Shown here: in pieces, positions 52,911 through 61,429 of the stretch
Layout: every line of letters begins with the position of its first letter
How positions within the stretch are numbered: the stretch's first letter is position 1
Assembly (NCBI RefSeq): GCF_900157305.1
Contig: NZ_LS974202.1
Coordinates: 1,922,001 to 1,986,000, forward strand
DNA length: 64,000 nt
Origin: Mesotoga infera
GTDB taxonomy: Bacteria > Thermotogota > Thermotogae > Petrotogales > Kosmotogaceae
Direction: 5' to 3'
The notes under the pieces: generated by a model
The model's database searches: none
The model's input: only the letters and a program-made list of their open reading frames with translations
What the model was told of the DNA's origin: nothing
Position numbers and translations under genes: made by a program

Positions 52911-52939
52911 CGGACAGCGTGCTGGAACTGTGCTATAAT
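52911..52939 (+). promoter_or_regulatory. Promoter of the proS operon
   Basis: CGGACA (52911-52916), a 17-base spacer and TATAAT (52934-52939) with the extended TGC before it. It is back-to-back with the phosphorylase promoter. Confidence 0.7.
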
Positions 52940-52986
52940 CACACCGAATTAGTCCCATTTAGTTTTTCATTGAGAGGAGAGTTACG

Positions 52987-54735
52987 ATGAGGTTCTCACA
53001 GCTTTACGCTCCGACCCTTAAGGAAGCTCCATCCGATGCAGATCTTGTTAGTATCAAATTATTGATAAGAGGCGGGTTCGTAAGAAAGGTTGCAGCGGGA
53101 GTCTATACATATCTACCGCTTGGCTTTAGGGTCTTGAAAAAGATTGAAGAGATTGTTCGCCAGGAAATGAACGCTATCGGTTCGCAGGAGATATTGATGC
53201 CCATCATACAGCCAGCGGAGCTCTGGCACGAGACGGGACGCTGGGACGACTACGGTCCGGAGATGATGAAGTTGCAGGACCGACACGAGAGGTTCTTCAC
53301 GCTCGGTCCGACTCATGAAGAGATAATCACTCACATTCTCCGCAATGAGCTCAAATCATACAAGCAATTACCGGTTTCTCTCTACCAAATTGCCATGAAA
53401 TACCGGGACGAGATAAGACCCAGATTCGGCCTAATGAGGTCGCGCGAGTTTCTCATGAAGGACGCCTACAGCTTTCACGACAGTTGGGAATCTCTCGATG
53501 AGGCCTACAAAAAATTCTACTCTGCATACAGCAAGATCCTCGAAAGGCTCGGACTGGACTATTTAGTGGTGGAAGCCGATTCTGGAGCTATCGGCGGCAA
53601 CGAATCCCATGAATTCAACGTTCTGGCCAAGTACGGTGAATCCACGCTTCTGTACTGCGATTGCGGTTACGCCGCTTCGGACGAAAAGGCCGAATATCTT
53701 TTCAAACCGATCGTGCAGAATCGTTTGCCTGCGGAGCTGGAGCTGGTTTCTACGCCTCAATCTCGAACTGTTGAAGAAGTGACTGCCTTTCTCGGTGTAA
53801 GTTCCAGGGAAATTATAAAGTCTCTTATATACAGCGGAAGAAACGGGTACGTGATGGTTTTAATCAGAGGAGACGAAGAACTCAACGAATCGAAGTTGAA
53901 AGCATCGATGAACGACCAGACTCTCACGATGGCGACTCCCCAACAGGTTTTCGAGCTTCTTAAAGTTCCTGTCGGCTTTGTAGGACCGGTCGGTCTGCCC
54001 AACGGTATAGAAATCGTGGCCGATCTGTCGATAAAGGGTTTGAAAAACGCAGTGGGTGGAGCTTTGAAAGAAGGATTCCATTATCGTGGTATTTTGCCGG
54101 AACGCGATTTCAAGATCGGGAAATGGCTGGACCTCAAGATGGTGAAGACCGGCGATGCCTGCCCTAAATGCGGAAAATCTCTGAAATCGGCCAAGGGTAT
54201 CGAAGTCGGTCACATATTCAAGCTGGGAACTAAGTATTCGGACAAGATGGAGGGATCGGTCACCGATGCTCAAGGGAATGCAATTTCATATGTGATGGGT
54301 TGTTACGGCTGGGGCGTGTCGAGAACCATAGGGGCGATCGTGGAGCAGTTGCACGATAAAGACGGGATGATCTGGCCTCTGGAGGCCGCGCCTTTCGATA
54401 TCATCGTTACGGCGGTAAACACCAAAGACGAGGAGATAATGAAAAGATCGGTCGAAATATATGAGTTGCTTAAGAAATGGGGTTACGATGTGCTTCTCGA
54501 CGATCGAGAAACCTCACCGGGAATGAAATTCAAAGATGCGGACCTCATAGGAATACCGGTACGTGTAACCCTGGGCAAAAAACTCGCCGAAGGTATAGTA
54601 GAAATCAAGTCCAGGACTGAAGAAAAACCGGTCATGGTGAGCGTTAATGATGGTTACGGTCCGATCGTTGAAGAGGTGGAAAGGCTTTTCGCGAGATACA
54701 ACCCGAAGAGCGTATTGAAACCGGAGGATGAATGA
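52987..54735 (+). CDS. proS: Prolyl-tRNA synthetase
   Basis: A 582-residue bacterial-type ProRS that charges tRNA-Pro. Class II motifs are FTLGPTHEEIIT, YRDEIRPRFGLMRSREFLMKD and YGWGVSRTIGAIVEQ. The insert between motifs 2 and 3 (about residues 225-400) is the editing domain that clears Ala-tRNA-Pro. The anticodon-binding domain is at the C-terminus. Length is normal. The ATG at 52987 follows GAGAGGAGAG. Its stop overlaps the ftsY start. Confidence 0.97.
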   Translation: MRFSQLYAPTLKEAPSDADLVSIKLLIRGGFVRKVAAGVYTYLPLGFRVLKKIEEIVRQEMNAIGSQEILMPIIQPAELWHETGRWDDYGPEMMKLQDRHERFFTLGPTHEEIITHILRNELKSYKQLPVSLYQIAMKYRDEIRPRFGLMRSREFLMKDAYSFHDSWESLDEAYKKFYSAYSKILERLGLDYLVVEADSGAIGGNESHEFNVLAKYGESTLLYCDCGYAASDEKAEYLFKPIVQNRLPAELELVSTPQSRTVEEVTAFLGVSSREIIKSLIYSGRNGYVMVLIRGDEELNESKLKASMNDQTLTMATPQQVFELLKVPVGFVGPVGLPNGIEIVADLSIKGLKNAVGGALKEGFHYRGILPERDFKIGKWLDLKMVKTGDACPKCGKSLKSAKGIEVGHIFKLGTKYSDKMEGSVTDAQGNAISYVMGCYGWGVSRTIGAIVEQLHDKDGMIWPLEAAPFDIIVTAVNTKDEEIMKRSVEIYELLKKWGYDVLLDDRETSPGMKFKDADLIGIPVRVTLGKKLAEGIVEIKSRTEEKPVMVSVNDGYGPIVEEVERLFARYNPKSVLKPEDE

Positions 54736-55646
54736 TGGGAATCTTTTCCAGAATAAAGGAAGGGCTGAAAAAGACCCGAGACGGTTTCTTCAAAAACGTC
54801 AAAAAACTTCTTTCCTTCGACAGGCTAGACGAGAATACGCTCGAAGAGATCGAGGAGTTGCTGATACTCTCCGATATGGGCTCTGAGACTTCTCAAGAGG
54901 TAATATCGGCCCTGAGAGAGAGAACGCATAAAGGCAGAAATCCGACGGAAGTCCTAAAAGACGTGCTTACGGAGATTCTCGATATCCCTTACGAGCAGAA
55001 AACCGGGAAGCCTTATGTCATATCGGTTGTGGGCGTGAACGGAACGGGAAAGACCACCACGATTGGAAAACTGTCGGGACTCTATTCTCAACAGGGAAAG
55101 AGAGTTGTGCTAGCGGCCTGCGATACTTTCAGAGCCGCGGCGGTTGAGCAACTTCGAGTATGGAGCGACAGATCGGGAGTAGATTTCATAAGCCAGGGTC
55201 AGGGCGCTGACTCCGCGGCAGTCGCTTTCGACGCTATAAACCACGCAGTAAGCAAAGGGAAAGACGTTGTTATAATTGATACGGCCGGGAGACTTCATAC
55301 CAAAAGCAACCTGATGGAAGAGTTGAAGAAGGTCCACAGGGTTATCGGGAAAGCGGTTCAGGGAGCTCCACACGAAGTTCTACTTGTAATAGACGCTACG
55401 ACGGGTCAAAACGGTCTTATTCAAGCAGCTAAGTTCAAGGAAGCGGTGAATGTCACGGGTATAGTACTCACGAAACTGGACGGAACGGCAAAGGGTGGCA
55501 TAATATTTGCCATCGTGAAGGAACTGGGAATACCGGTTAAATATATAGGTGTTGGCGAGAAGATAGACGATCTCAAGCCCTTCAAGCCGTCAGAGTTCGT
55601 GGAAGCTCTCCTTTCAAACGATGAGGAGAGTTCTGAGGAGGTATAG
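54732..55646 (+). CDS. ftsY: Signal recognition particle receptor FtsY
   Basis: A 304-residue SRP GTPase that docks SRP-ribosome complexes at the membrane. NG-domain motifs: VGVNGTGKTTTIGKLS (G1), DTFRAAAVEQL, DTAGRLHTK (G3), TKLDGTAKGG (G4) and GVGEKIDDLKPF. The acidic N-terminal A domain is absent, as in other Thermotogae-type short FtsY. Two adjacent ATGs (54732, 54735) fit; the first overlaps the proS stop. It matters for the many exported lipoproteins encoded upstream. Confidence 0.96.
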   Translation: MMGIFSRIKEGLKKTRDGFFKNVKKLLSFDRLDENTLEEIEELLILSDMGSETSQEVISALRERTHKGRNPTEVLKDVLTEILDIPYEQKTGKPYVISVVGVNGTGKTTTIGKLSGLYSQQGKRVVLAACDTFRAAAVEQLRVWSDRSGVDFISQGQGADSAAVAFDAINHAVSKGKDVVIIDTAGRLHTKSNLMEELKKVHRVIGKAVQGAPHEVLLVIDATTGQNGLIQAAKFKEAVNVTGIVLTKLDGTAKGGIIFAIVKELGIPVKYIGVGEKIDDLKPFKPSEFVEALLSNDEESSEEV

Positions 55647-55649
55647 AGT

Positions 55650-56111
55650 ATGGGTTTCACTCTCAAAAGTAGTTATGCACTGAGAGCTCTTTACAAGATG
55701 GCCAGATCGGCACGTAACGGAAAAGATAAAATGTCTCTGGTTGAGATTGTGAGCGACAACGAGATTCCGAGAGACTTTCTCGAAAAGATTTTTGGAGAAC
55801 TCAGGCAAGCGGAGATAATTAAAGCTGTCAGGGGCAGGTACGGTGGTTATTCCCTTGCGAAACCGGCGGACAAGATATTGATCAGGGATATAATCTTGAA
55901 ACTAGATAGGCCCATGAACTCCTACGTATGCCTTCAGAAGGATGGAAAATGTGTCGAGGATCCGGACTGTACGGTTAAATACGTCTGGTTCAGGTTATAT
56001 AACGCCATGATGCGTGAGATCGGTTCAATGACGCTTGAAGATCTCCTTAAATACGGAGACAGGATACTGAACAACCCGCCGGACAAGCTCGAGATCGAGG
56101 AACATATCTAG
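55650..56111 (+). CDS. Rrf2-family transcriptional regulator
   Basis: A 153-residue Rrf2-type regulator: a winged helix at the N-terminus (MGFTLKSSYALRALYKMA, then GRYGGYSLAKPADKI) and three cysteines near residues 94, 101 and 107 (VCLQKDGKCVEDPDC). In IscR and related regulators such cysteines bind a [2Fe-2S] or [4Fe-4S] cluster that senses iron-sulfur or redox state. No isc or suf gene is adjacent; it lies in the proS-ftsY run, 3 bases after ftsY, so its targets are unknown. Confidence 0.88.
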   Translation: MGFTLKSSYALRALYKMARSARNGKDKMSLVEIVSDNEIPRDFLEKIFGELRQAEIIKAVRGRYGGYSLAKPADKILIRDIILKLDRPMNSYVCLQKDGKCVEDPDCTVKYVWFRLYNAMMREIGSMTLEDLLKYGDRILNNPPDKLEIEEHI

Positions 56112-56174
56112 TGATTTTTTAAAAGGAGGATGACGCTTTGCCCTTGAAGAGAAGTGGGCGAAGCGCTGATTTTC

Positions 56175-56651
56175 ATGAAGGCTGTATATCCTGGTTCTTT
56201 TGATCCAATAACTTATGGACACATCGATCTGATCGAGAGGTCGAGCAAGATCTTTGATGAAGTGATTGTGTTGGTGATGGAAAACTTCAACAAGAAACAT
56301 TTTTTTGCACACGAGGAAAGAATGCGGATGGTCAGACTCGCGGTTTCTCACATACATAACGTGACCATTACCACTCACAGCGGTCTTCTAGTAGACTTTG
56401 CCAGAGATAACGATGTAAATGTTGTGATTCGAGGACTCAGAGCGGTCTCGGACTTCGAGATGGAACTTCAAATGGCCCATGCAAACAAGTCAATGTTGTC
56501 TGATCTCGAGACGTTGTTTCTGATGACGGAGACCTCAAACTCTTTCATCTCTTCGTCGATGGTCAGGGAGATCGCATCTTTCGGCGGTGACATCTCGAAA
56601 TGGGTCCCACCTTGCGTAAAAGATGAGTTCAAAAGAAAACTGGGTAAATGA
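56175..56651 (+). CDS. coaD: Phosphopantetheine adenylyltransferase
   Basis: A 158-residue CoaD, catalysing the fourth step of coenzyme A synthesis. [21 protein letters not shown] has the TxGH site, and [19 protein letters not shown] and [16 protein letters not shown] are conserved. The ATG at 56175 matches the usual N-terminus, although its ribosome binding site is weak. The strong AAAAGGAGG at 56121-56129 instead precedes a 5-codon reading frame (56130-56147, MTLCP). An in-frame GTG at 56154 would add 7 residues. Confidence 0.93.
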   Translation: MKAVYPGSFDPITYGHIDLIERSSKIFDEVIVLVMENFNKKHFFAHEERMRMVRLAVSHIHNVTITTHSGLLVDFARDNDVNVVIRGLRAVSDFEMELQMAHANKSMLSDLETLFLMTETSNSFISSSMVREIASFGGDISKWVPPCVKDEFKRKLGK

Positions 56652-56688
56652 CTTTACATCTTAGAAAATAAACCGCGTTCAACTGAGT

Positions 56689-56694
56689 TATAAT
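56689..56694 (+). promoter_or_regulatory. -10 box candidate for tsf
   Basis: TATAAT about 37 bases before the tsf ATG. No convincing -35 at the right distance. Confidence 0.35.
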
Positions 56695-56730
56695 CTTCGA
56701 TGGAATTTTAATTAAGGAGGACACACAATA

Positions 56731-57336
56731 ATGGCTGAAATTACCAGTGATATGGTAAAGCAACTCCGCGACGCGACCCAGGCCGGCATGATGGATTGTA
56801 AGAAGGCTCTTGTAGAAACCAATGGCGATTTCGAGCTCGCAAAGGATTACCTTCGTAAGAAGGGGATTCTGAAGGCCGACAAGGTCTCAGGCAGAGAAAC
56901 CGGAGAGGGAATAATATACTCTTACATTCATCACAACAACAAGCTCGGCGTGCTTCTAGAACTGGACTGCGTCACAGATTTCGTCGCGAGAACCGACGAA
57001 TTCAAAGAACTCGCTCACAAAATCTCGCTGCAGCTGGCAGCAATGGGAGCACGGTTTGTCTCCAGAGATCTAGTTCCTCAGGAAAAGATAGAGAAGGAAA
57101 AGGAGATCTACGCCGCACAGGCAAAAGAGAGTGGTAAACCGGCCCACATAATTGAGAAGATAGTAGAAAGCAAGCTCGAAAGCTTCTACAAGGAGAACTG
57201 CCTGCTAGAGCAGGAATACGTTTTCGAGAGCGGCAAAACTATAAATGATCTTATCGTCGAACTGATCTCTAAAACGGGCGAGAACATCAAAGTGAAGAAA
57301 TTCGTTCGCTGGCAGGTAGGCGAATCCGAAAGTTGA
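56731..57336 (+). CDS. tsf: Elongation factor Ts (short form)
   Basis: A 201-residue EF-Ts, the exchange factor that reloads EF-Tu with GTP. The N-terminal UBA-like domain with [20 protein letters not shown] and the core [20 protein letters not shown] are clear. It is about 80 residues shorter than E. coli EF-Ts and resembles the short form of Thermus. The ATG follows AAGGAGG. It is separated from rpsB, its usual neighbour, and is followed by a terminator and pyrH. Confidence 0.96.
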   Translation: MAEITSDMVKQLRDATQAGMMDCKKALVETNGDFELAKDYLRKKGILKADKVSGRETGEGIIYSYIHHNNKLGVLLELDCVTDFVARTDEFKELAHKISLQLAAMGARFVSRDLVPQEKIEKEKEIYAAQAKESGKPAHIIEKIVESKLESFYKENCLLEQEYVFESGKTINDLIVELISKTGENIKVKKFVRWQVGESES

Positions 57337-57342
57337 GTTTTA

Positions 57343-57368
57343 AAGGTGAGCGGTGCTCACCTTTTTTA
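57343..57368 (+). terminator. Terminator or attenuator between tsf and pyrH
   Basis: AAGGTGAGC (57343-57351) and GCTCACCTT (57355-57363) pair fully around GGT, followed by more T's. It lies 18 bases before the pyrH start. Confidence 0.88.
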
Positions 57369-57385
57369 TATCTCTGGAGGTGGAT

Positions 57386-58087
57386 ATGTATAAAAGAGTT
57401 CTTCTAAAACTCAGCGGGGAAGTTTTGAGTGGCGAAGGCGGAAGGGGATTCGATGAAGCGTCCGTAGATTATCTACTCGAAGAGATTCTTCCGGTAATTC
57501 GTACTGGTACACAGCTGGCGATAGTTATAGGTGCCGGAAACATTGTGAGAGGCAGGGAGCTGAGAAATTTGAGAAATTCGAGGGCCGACGAGCTCGGAAT
57601 GCTCGGAACCGTTATGAACGCGGTTTACCTAAAAGAAGTTCTCAGCGGTGCAGGGGTAAAGGCCGTCGCCGTTTCATCGATCGTCAAGTTGCCTTCTTTA
57701 GACGATCACAAGTACGATCGCATCGAGAAATCGCTGGAAAGCGGAGAGGTCGTTGTATTCGGCGGAGGTACTTATCTCCCTTTTTTCACGACTGACACAG
57801 CGGCCGCCGTCAGAGCGATCGAAATAGGTTCGGACGTTATCATAAAAGGTACTAAAGTCGATGGCGTTTACGATAAAGATCCGAAGAAAAACGACGATGC
57901 TGCAAAGATAGACAGGATAACCTTCGCCAGCGCCATCGAGAATAATATCGAAGTTATGGACCGTGAAGCCTTTTCTATCTGTCAGAGATACGCTGTACCG
58001 GTAATAGTTATAGATTTCTTCAAGAAGGGAAATCTTTTGAATGCTATAATGGGCGAGAAGATAGGCACACTTGTAATTCCCGATTGA
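57386..58087 (+). CDS. pyrH: Uridylate kinase (UMP kinase)
   Basis: A 233-residue bacterial UMP kinase of the amino-acid kinase fold, making UDP from UMP. ATG 57386 is chosen for CTGGAGGTGG just upstream and for the conserved start [47 protein letters not shown] and [13 protein letters not shown] are family motifs. An in-frame start at 57353 lies in the terminator and is rejected. eno follows 13 bases after its stop. Confidence 0.96.
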   Translation: MYKRVLLKLSGEVLSGEGGRGFDEASVDYLLEEILPVIRTGTQLAIVIGAGNIVRGRELRNLRNSRADELGMLGTVMNAVYLKEVLSGAGVKAVAVSSIVKLPSLDDHKYDRIEKSLESGEVVVFGGGTYLPFFTTDTAAAVRAIEIGSDVIIKGTKVDGVYDKDPKKNDDAAKIDRITFASAIENNIEVMDREAFSICQRYAVPVIVIDFFKKGNLLNAIMGEKIGTLVIPD

Positions 58088-58100
58088 TGGAGGTGATGAA

Positions 58101-59384
58101 ATGTACGCACAGATAGTTGACTTGGTTGCTCGTGAGGTTCTTGATTCGAGGGGAACACCTACGGTTGAGGCCGAAGTCTGGCTGGACGATGGCGGTCATG
58201 GAAGGGCCATAGTACCTTCTGGGGCTTCTACGGGAAAGTTTGAAGCACTGGAACTTCGTGATGGAGATAAGAAGAGATTTCTTGGAAAAGGTACTCTAAA
58301 GGCTGTGGAGAATATAAATGAAGTGATCGCTCCCGAAATTGTCGGTCTGAACGCTTTCGATCAGACCGCGATCGACGATGCCCTGTTGAAGCTTGATGGT
58401 ACCAAAAACAAAGACAAGCTCGGTGCGAACGCGATACTGGCAGTATCGATGGCGGTTGCAAGAGCCGCAGCCGACAGCATAGACACCCCACTCTACAAGT
58501 ATCTTGGAGGAACCAACGCAAAGGTCCTCCCGGTTCCCTTCATGAACATAGTGAACGGCGGAAAACACGCTGACAACAACCTGGATATCCAGGAGTTCAT
58601 GATAGTTCCGGCCGGATTCAAGCATTTCAGAGATGCTTTGAGGGCTGGAGTCGAAGTCTTCCATCACCTTAAAAAACTCCTGAAAGAAGGCGGACACGTT
58701 ACCGCGGTCGGCGACGAGGGCGGTTTCGCTCCCAGTTTCGAGAGCAGCGAAGAAGCAATCAAGTATATAATCAACGCCATAGAGTCGGCCGGCTACAAGC
58801 CCGGTGAAGAGATCTTTATAGCCCTGGACTGTGCGGCCAATGAATTCCTCAACGAAGAGAAGGGTCTGTACACTATAGATGGCAAGGATCTCACTCCCGA
58901 CCAGCTTATAGATTACTACATTGATCTGACCGAGAGATACCCGATAATCTCCATAGAGGATCCCTTCAACGAAGAGGATTGGGAAGCTTTCTCTAGGCTT
59001 TCGGAAAGGGTTGGAGGCAAAGTCCAGATCGTCGGCGACGACCTTTACGTGACTAACATCGAGAGGCTGAGAAAGGGAGTTGAAGAGAGGGCTTCTAACT
59101 CTATTCTAATAAAGCTGAACCAGATCGGTTCGGTCACTGAGACTCTCGATACCATAGAGTACGCCCAGAAGCGCGGTATGACCTGCGTGATCTCCCACAG
59201 ATCCGGCGAAACCGAAGACACATTCATAGCCCATCTCGCCGTGGCTACTAACTCAGGGATGATCAAGACCGGTTCGGCATCAAGAACCGATAGGATCGCC
59301 AAGTACAACGAACTTCTGAGAATAGAAGAAGAACTTGGCGAACAGGCCGAGTTCAGAGGACTTGCTTCTTTCTACAATCTATGA
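58101..59384 (+). CDS. eno: Enolase
   Basis: A 427-residue enolase converting 2-phosphoglycerate to phosphoenolpyruvate. N-terminal [19 protein letters not shown], flexible loop [44 protein letters not shown] and VGDDLYVTN contain the Mg and catalytic residues. [15 protein letters not shown] is the substrate loop. ATG 58101 follows GGAGGTGATGAA. A terminator follows. Confidence 0.97.
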   Translation: MYAQIVDLVAREVLDSRGTPTVEAEVWLDDGGHGRAIVPSGASTGKFEALELRDGDKKRFLGKGTLKAVENINEVIAPEIVGLNAFDQTAIDDALLKLDGTKNKDKLGANAILAVSMAVARAAADSIDTPLYKYLGGTNAKVLPVPFMNIVNGGKHADNNLDIQEFMIVPAGFKHFRDALRAGVEVFHHLKKLLKEGGHVTAVGDEGGFAPSFESSEEAIKYIINAIESAGYKPGEEIFIALDCAANEFLNEEKGLYTIDGKDLTPDQLIDYYIDLTERYPIISIEDPFNEEDWEAFSRLSERVGGKVQIVGDDLYVTNIERLRKGVEERASNSILIKLNQIGSVTETLDTIEYAQKRGMTCVISHRSGETEDTFIAHLAVATNSGMIKTGSASRTDRIAKYNELLRIEEELGEQAEFRGLASFYNL

Positions 59385-59396
59385 GTTTTTTAGGAT

Positions 59397-59425
59397 GCGG
59401 GAATCCTCCGATTCCCGCGCCTTTT
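59397..59425 (+). terminator. Terminator after eno
   Basis: GCGGGAAT (59397-59404) and ATTCCCGC (59411-59418) form an 8-bp stem followed by GCCTTTT. It lies just before the serine dehydratase genes. Confidence 0.8.
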
Positions 59426-59444
59426 GTACGGAGGCAAAAAAGAG

Positions 59445-60110
59445 ATGTTGCTGGATATAATAGGACCGGTTATAGTAGGACCTTCAAGTTCCCATACGGC
59501 CGGCATGGCAAGGCTGGGAAGAGCCTTCAGGTCGCTTTTTAACGGAAAGCCCGATGAAGTAAAATTTCTTCTCAACTCCCCACTTTTTGCAACCCACAGG
59601 GGCCACGGAACGGACAGGGCACTGGTTGGAGGAGTGCTAGGCATGAAAGAATCCGATCCCTCTCTCAAACAGGCTCTGGAGATGGCCGTGCAGAGCGGGA
59701 TGTCTTTCTGTTTCGAGGAGAGCGATATGCCTGAAGCTCACCCGAACACGGTCAAAATAACCGGACAGGACTCCGATAGATTTCTCAGTATCACGGGAGC
59801 TTCCGTTGGCGGTGGAGAAATAAGGATAACCTCGATAGACGATTTCGAAACCAGCGTGAGCGGCAAATATCCCTCGCTTATACTGTTGAATGCCGATGTT
59901 CCCGGTGCTCTAGCTCAGATAGTGCGACTGGTGTCGGCGAGCGACATCAATATAAGCAATCTGTTGCTGTCCAGAGTGGATCCATACAGACGCGAGGCGC
60001 TATGTGTAATTGAGCTAGACGACGAACCTGATCAAGATCTGATTGTGGAGATAAAAAAACTGAAGGTAGTGAGAAGAGTCTCTTACCTTGAGAAGCTGGA
60101 TGTAGTATGA
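59445..60110 (+). CDS. sdaAB: L-serine dehydratase, beta subunit
   Basis: A 221-residue beta subunit of the iron-sulfur L-serine dehydratase. It has the IGPVIVGPSSSHTAGMARLG signature and a C-terminal ACT domain (NADVPGALAQIVRLVSASDI) that may bind serine. ATG 59445 is chosen for GGAGG at 59430-59434; a longer in-frame reading from 59424 would cover that site. The stop overlaps sdaAA, so the subunits are made together. The enzyme turns serine into pyruvate and ammonia. Confidence 0.94.
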   Translation: MLLDIIGPVIVGPSSSHTAGMARLGRAFRSLFNGKPDEVKFLLNSPLFATHRGHGTDRALVGGVLGMKESDPSLKQALEMAVQSGMSFCFEESDMPEAHPNTVKITGQDSDRFLSITGASVGGGEIRITSIDDFETSVSGKYPSLILLNADVPGALAQIVRLVSASDINISNLLLSRVDPYRREALCVIELDDEPDQDLIVEIKKLKVVRRVSYLEKLDVV

Positions 60111-60982
60111 TGACTTTCGAAGAGCTTGTAAATACATCCAAAGCCTCTAAAACCCCACTCCATGAAGTGATTTCCGAGTGGTACATGATGAACACCGGAG
60201 ACGATCCAAAAAACGCTTTGAAGACATCGCTGAGACTGGTAGAGGAGATGTTCAACTCCTTCGAAACGAGAAAATCCAACCCTTCGAAATCTCTAACCGG
60301 GTGGGTCGGAGAGAACGACCAAAAGGTCAGGAACTCCAGACCTTTTTTACTGAGCCAGATCGTTCATTCGGGTATAGAAGTAGCCTTATCTATGGCCGAG
60401 CACAATGCGAGCATGGGAAAAATCGTGGCCTGCCCGACGGCCGGCGCATGTGGAGTCGTTCCGGGAGCGTTGATCTCCATGCACAAGAACCTCGGAAAGA
60501 GCATGGAAGAGCTATCTCATTCTTTGCTGGTGGCCGGTGCGGTTGGGGAAAGAATAAGGAGAAAAGCCTCGATTTCCGGCGCGGTGTCGGGTTGTCAGGC
60601 CGAAATTGGAACGGCGACCGCCATGGCTTCGGCCGCAATAGTGTACGCGGTGAACCCGGAAAATTACGACGCCCTGGTTTCGGCACCGGCTCTGGCATTG
60701 AAATCGTTGCTCGGACTGGTGTGTGATCCGGTTGGCGGCTTTGTCGAAATCCCCTGCGTCAAGAGAAACGCTTTCGGAGTATCTACGGCCTTCACGGCGG
60801 CCGAACTCGCTTTGGCCGGCGTAGAATCGGTCATACCGTTTGAAGAAGTGGCCGAATCTCTAGGCAGGGTGGGAAGGAGACTTCCCGAGGAGCTCAAAGA
60901 GACGGGCAAAGGCGGTATAGCGGTCACTAAAACGGCACGGGATATGCTTACAAAGTTCCTGGGTGTTGACAGAAGAAGATAA
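60107..60982 (+). CDS. sdaAA: L-serine dehydratase, alpha subunit
   Basis: A 291-residue alpha subunit carrying the cysteines for the [4Fe-4S] cluster: CPTAGACG (about residue 109), SGCQAEIGTATAM (about 163) and CDPVGGFVEIPC (about 206-217). The iron-sulfur type replaces pyridoxal phosphate and is common in anaerobes. It begins at ATG 60107, overlapping the beta subunit by 4 bases. Together they suggest serine or peptide catabolism. Confidence 0.95.
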   Translation: MMTFEELVNTSKASKTPLHEVISEWYMMNTGDDPKNALKTSLRLVEEMFNSFETRKSNPSKSLTGWVGENDQKVRNSRPFLLSQIVHSGIEVALSMAEHNASMGKIVACPTAGACGVVPGALISMHKNLGKSMEELSHSLLVAGAVGERIRRKASISGAVSGCQAEIGTATAMASAAIVYAVNPENYDALVSAPALALKSLLGLVCDPVGGFVEIPCVKRNAFGVSTAFTAAELALAGVESVIPFEEVAESLGRVGRRLPEELKETGKGGIAVTKTARDMLTKFLGVDRRR

Positions 60983-61063
60983 TCGTTTTAGAATTGCCTT
61001 GCCCTATTCCCGGTTCGAGGCATAGCCCTTTCCTGGATAGAGGACTCATTAAGGAGGAGAGAT

Positions 61064-61324
61064 ATGGAAATCAACAAGCAGGAACTTGTCAAGGAGTTTC
61101 AAATCCACGACAAAGACTCCGGTTCCACAGAAGTTCAGATAGCTATTTTGACTGCCAGGATAAGACATCTCACCGAGCATCTCAGGAAACATCCCAAGGA
61201 CTTCCATACTAGAAGAGGATTACTCAAACTCGTCGGAAGAAGAAGAAAGATGCTCAGATATATAAAGGCCAAGAAACCCGAAGTCTATCTAGAGCTGATA
61301 AATAAGCTTGGATTGAGGGGTTGA
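61064..61324 (+). CDS. rpsO: 30S ribosomal protein S15
   Basis: An 86-residue S15 with [20 protein letters not shown] and the [20 protein letters not shown] core that binds 16S rRNA. ATG 61064 follows AAGGAGGAGAG. It is followed by a terminator and pnp, the widespread rpsO-pnp order. The 80-base leader might include an S15 autoregulatory structure; none is clear to me. Confidence 0.97.
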   Translation: MEINKQELVKEFQIHDKDSGSTEVQIAILTARIRHLTEHLRKHPKDFHTRRGLLKLVGRRRKMLRYIKAKKPEVYLELINKLGLRG

Positions 61325-61344
61325 TAACACAACTAACTCGACAG

Positions 61345-61368
61345 GGAGCGGGTGACCGCTCCTTTTTT
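61345..61368 (+). terminator. Terminator after rpsO
   Basis: GGAGCGG (61345-61351), GTGA loop, CCGCTCC (61356-61362), then six T's. The end of the T tract overlaps the -35 of pnp. Confidence 0.9.
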
Positions 61369-61395
61369 GCGTGGATTTTATGCAACTGTTATAAT
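61367..61395 (+). promoter_or_regulatory. Promoter of pnp
   Basis: TTGCGT (61367-61372), a 17-base spacer and TATAAT (61390-61395) with an extended TGT. It overlaps the rpsO terminator. Confidence 0.75.
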
Positions 61396-61429
61396 TGAGT
61401 ATTTGAGAATAGAAAAAGAGGTGTTGTTA

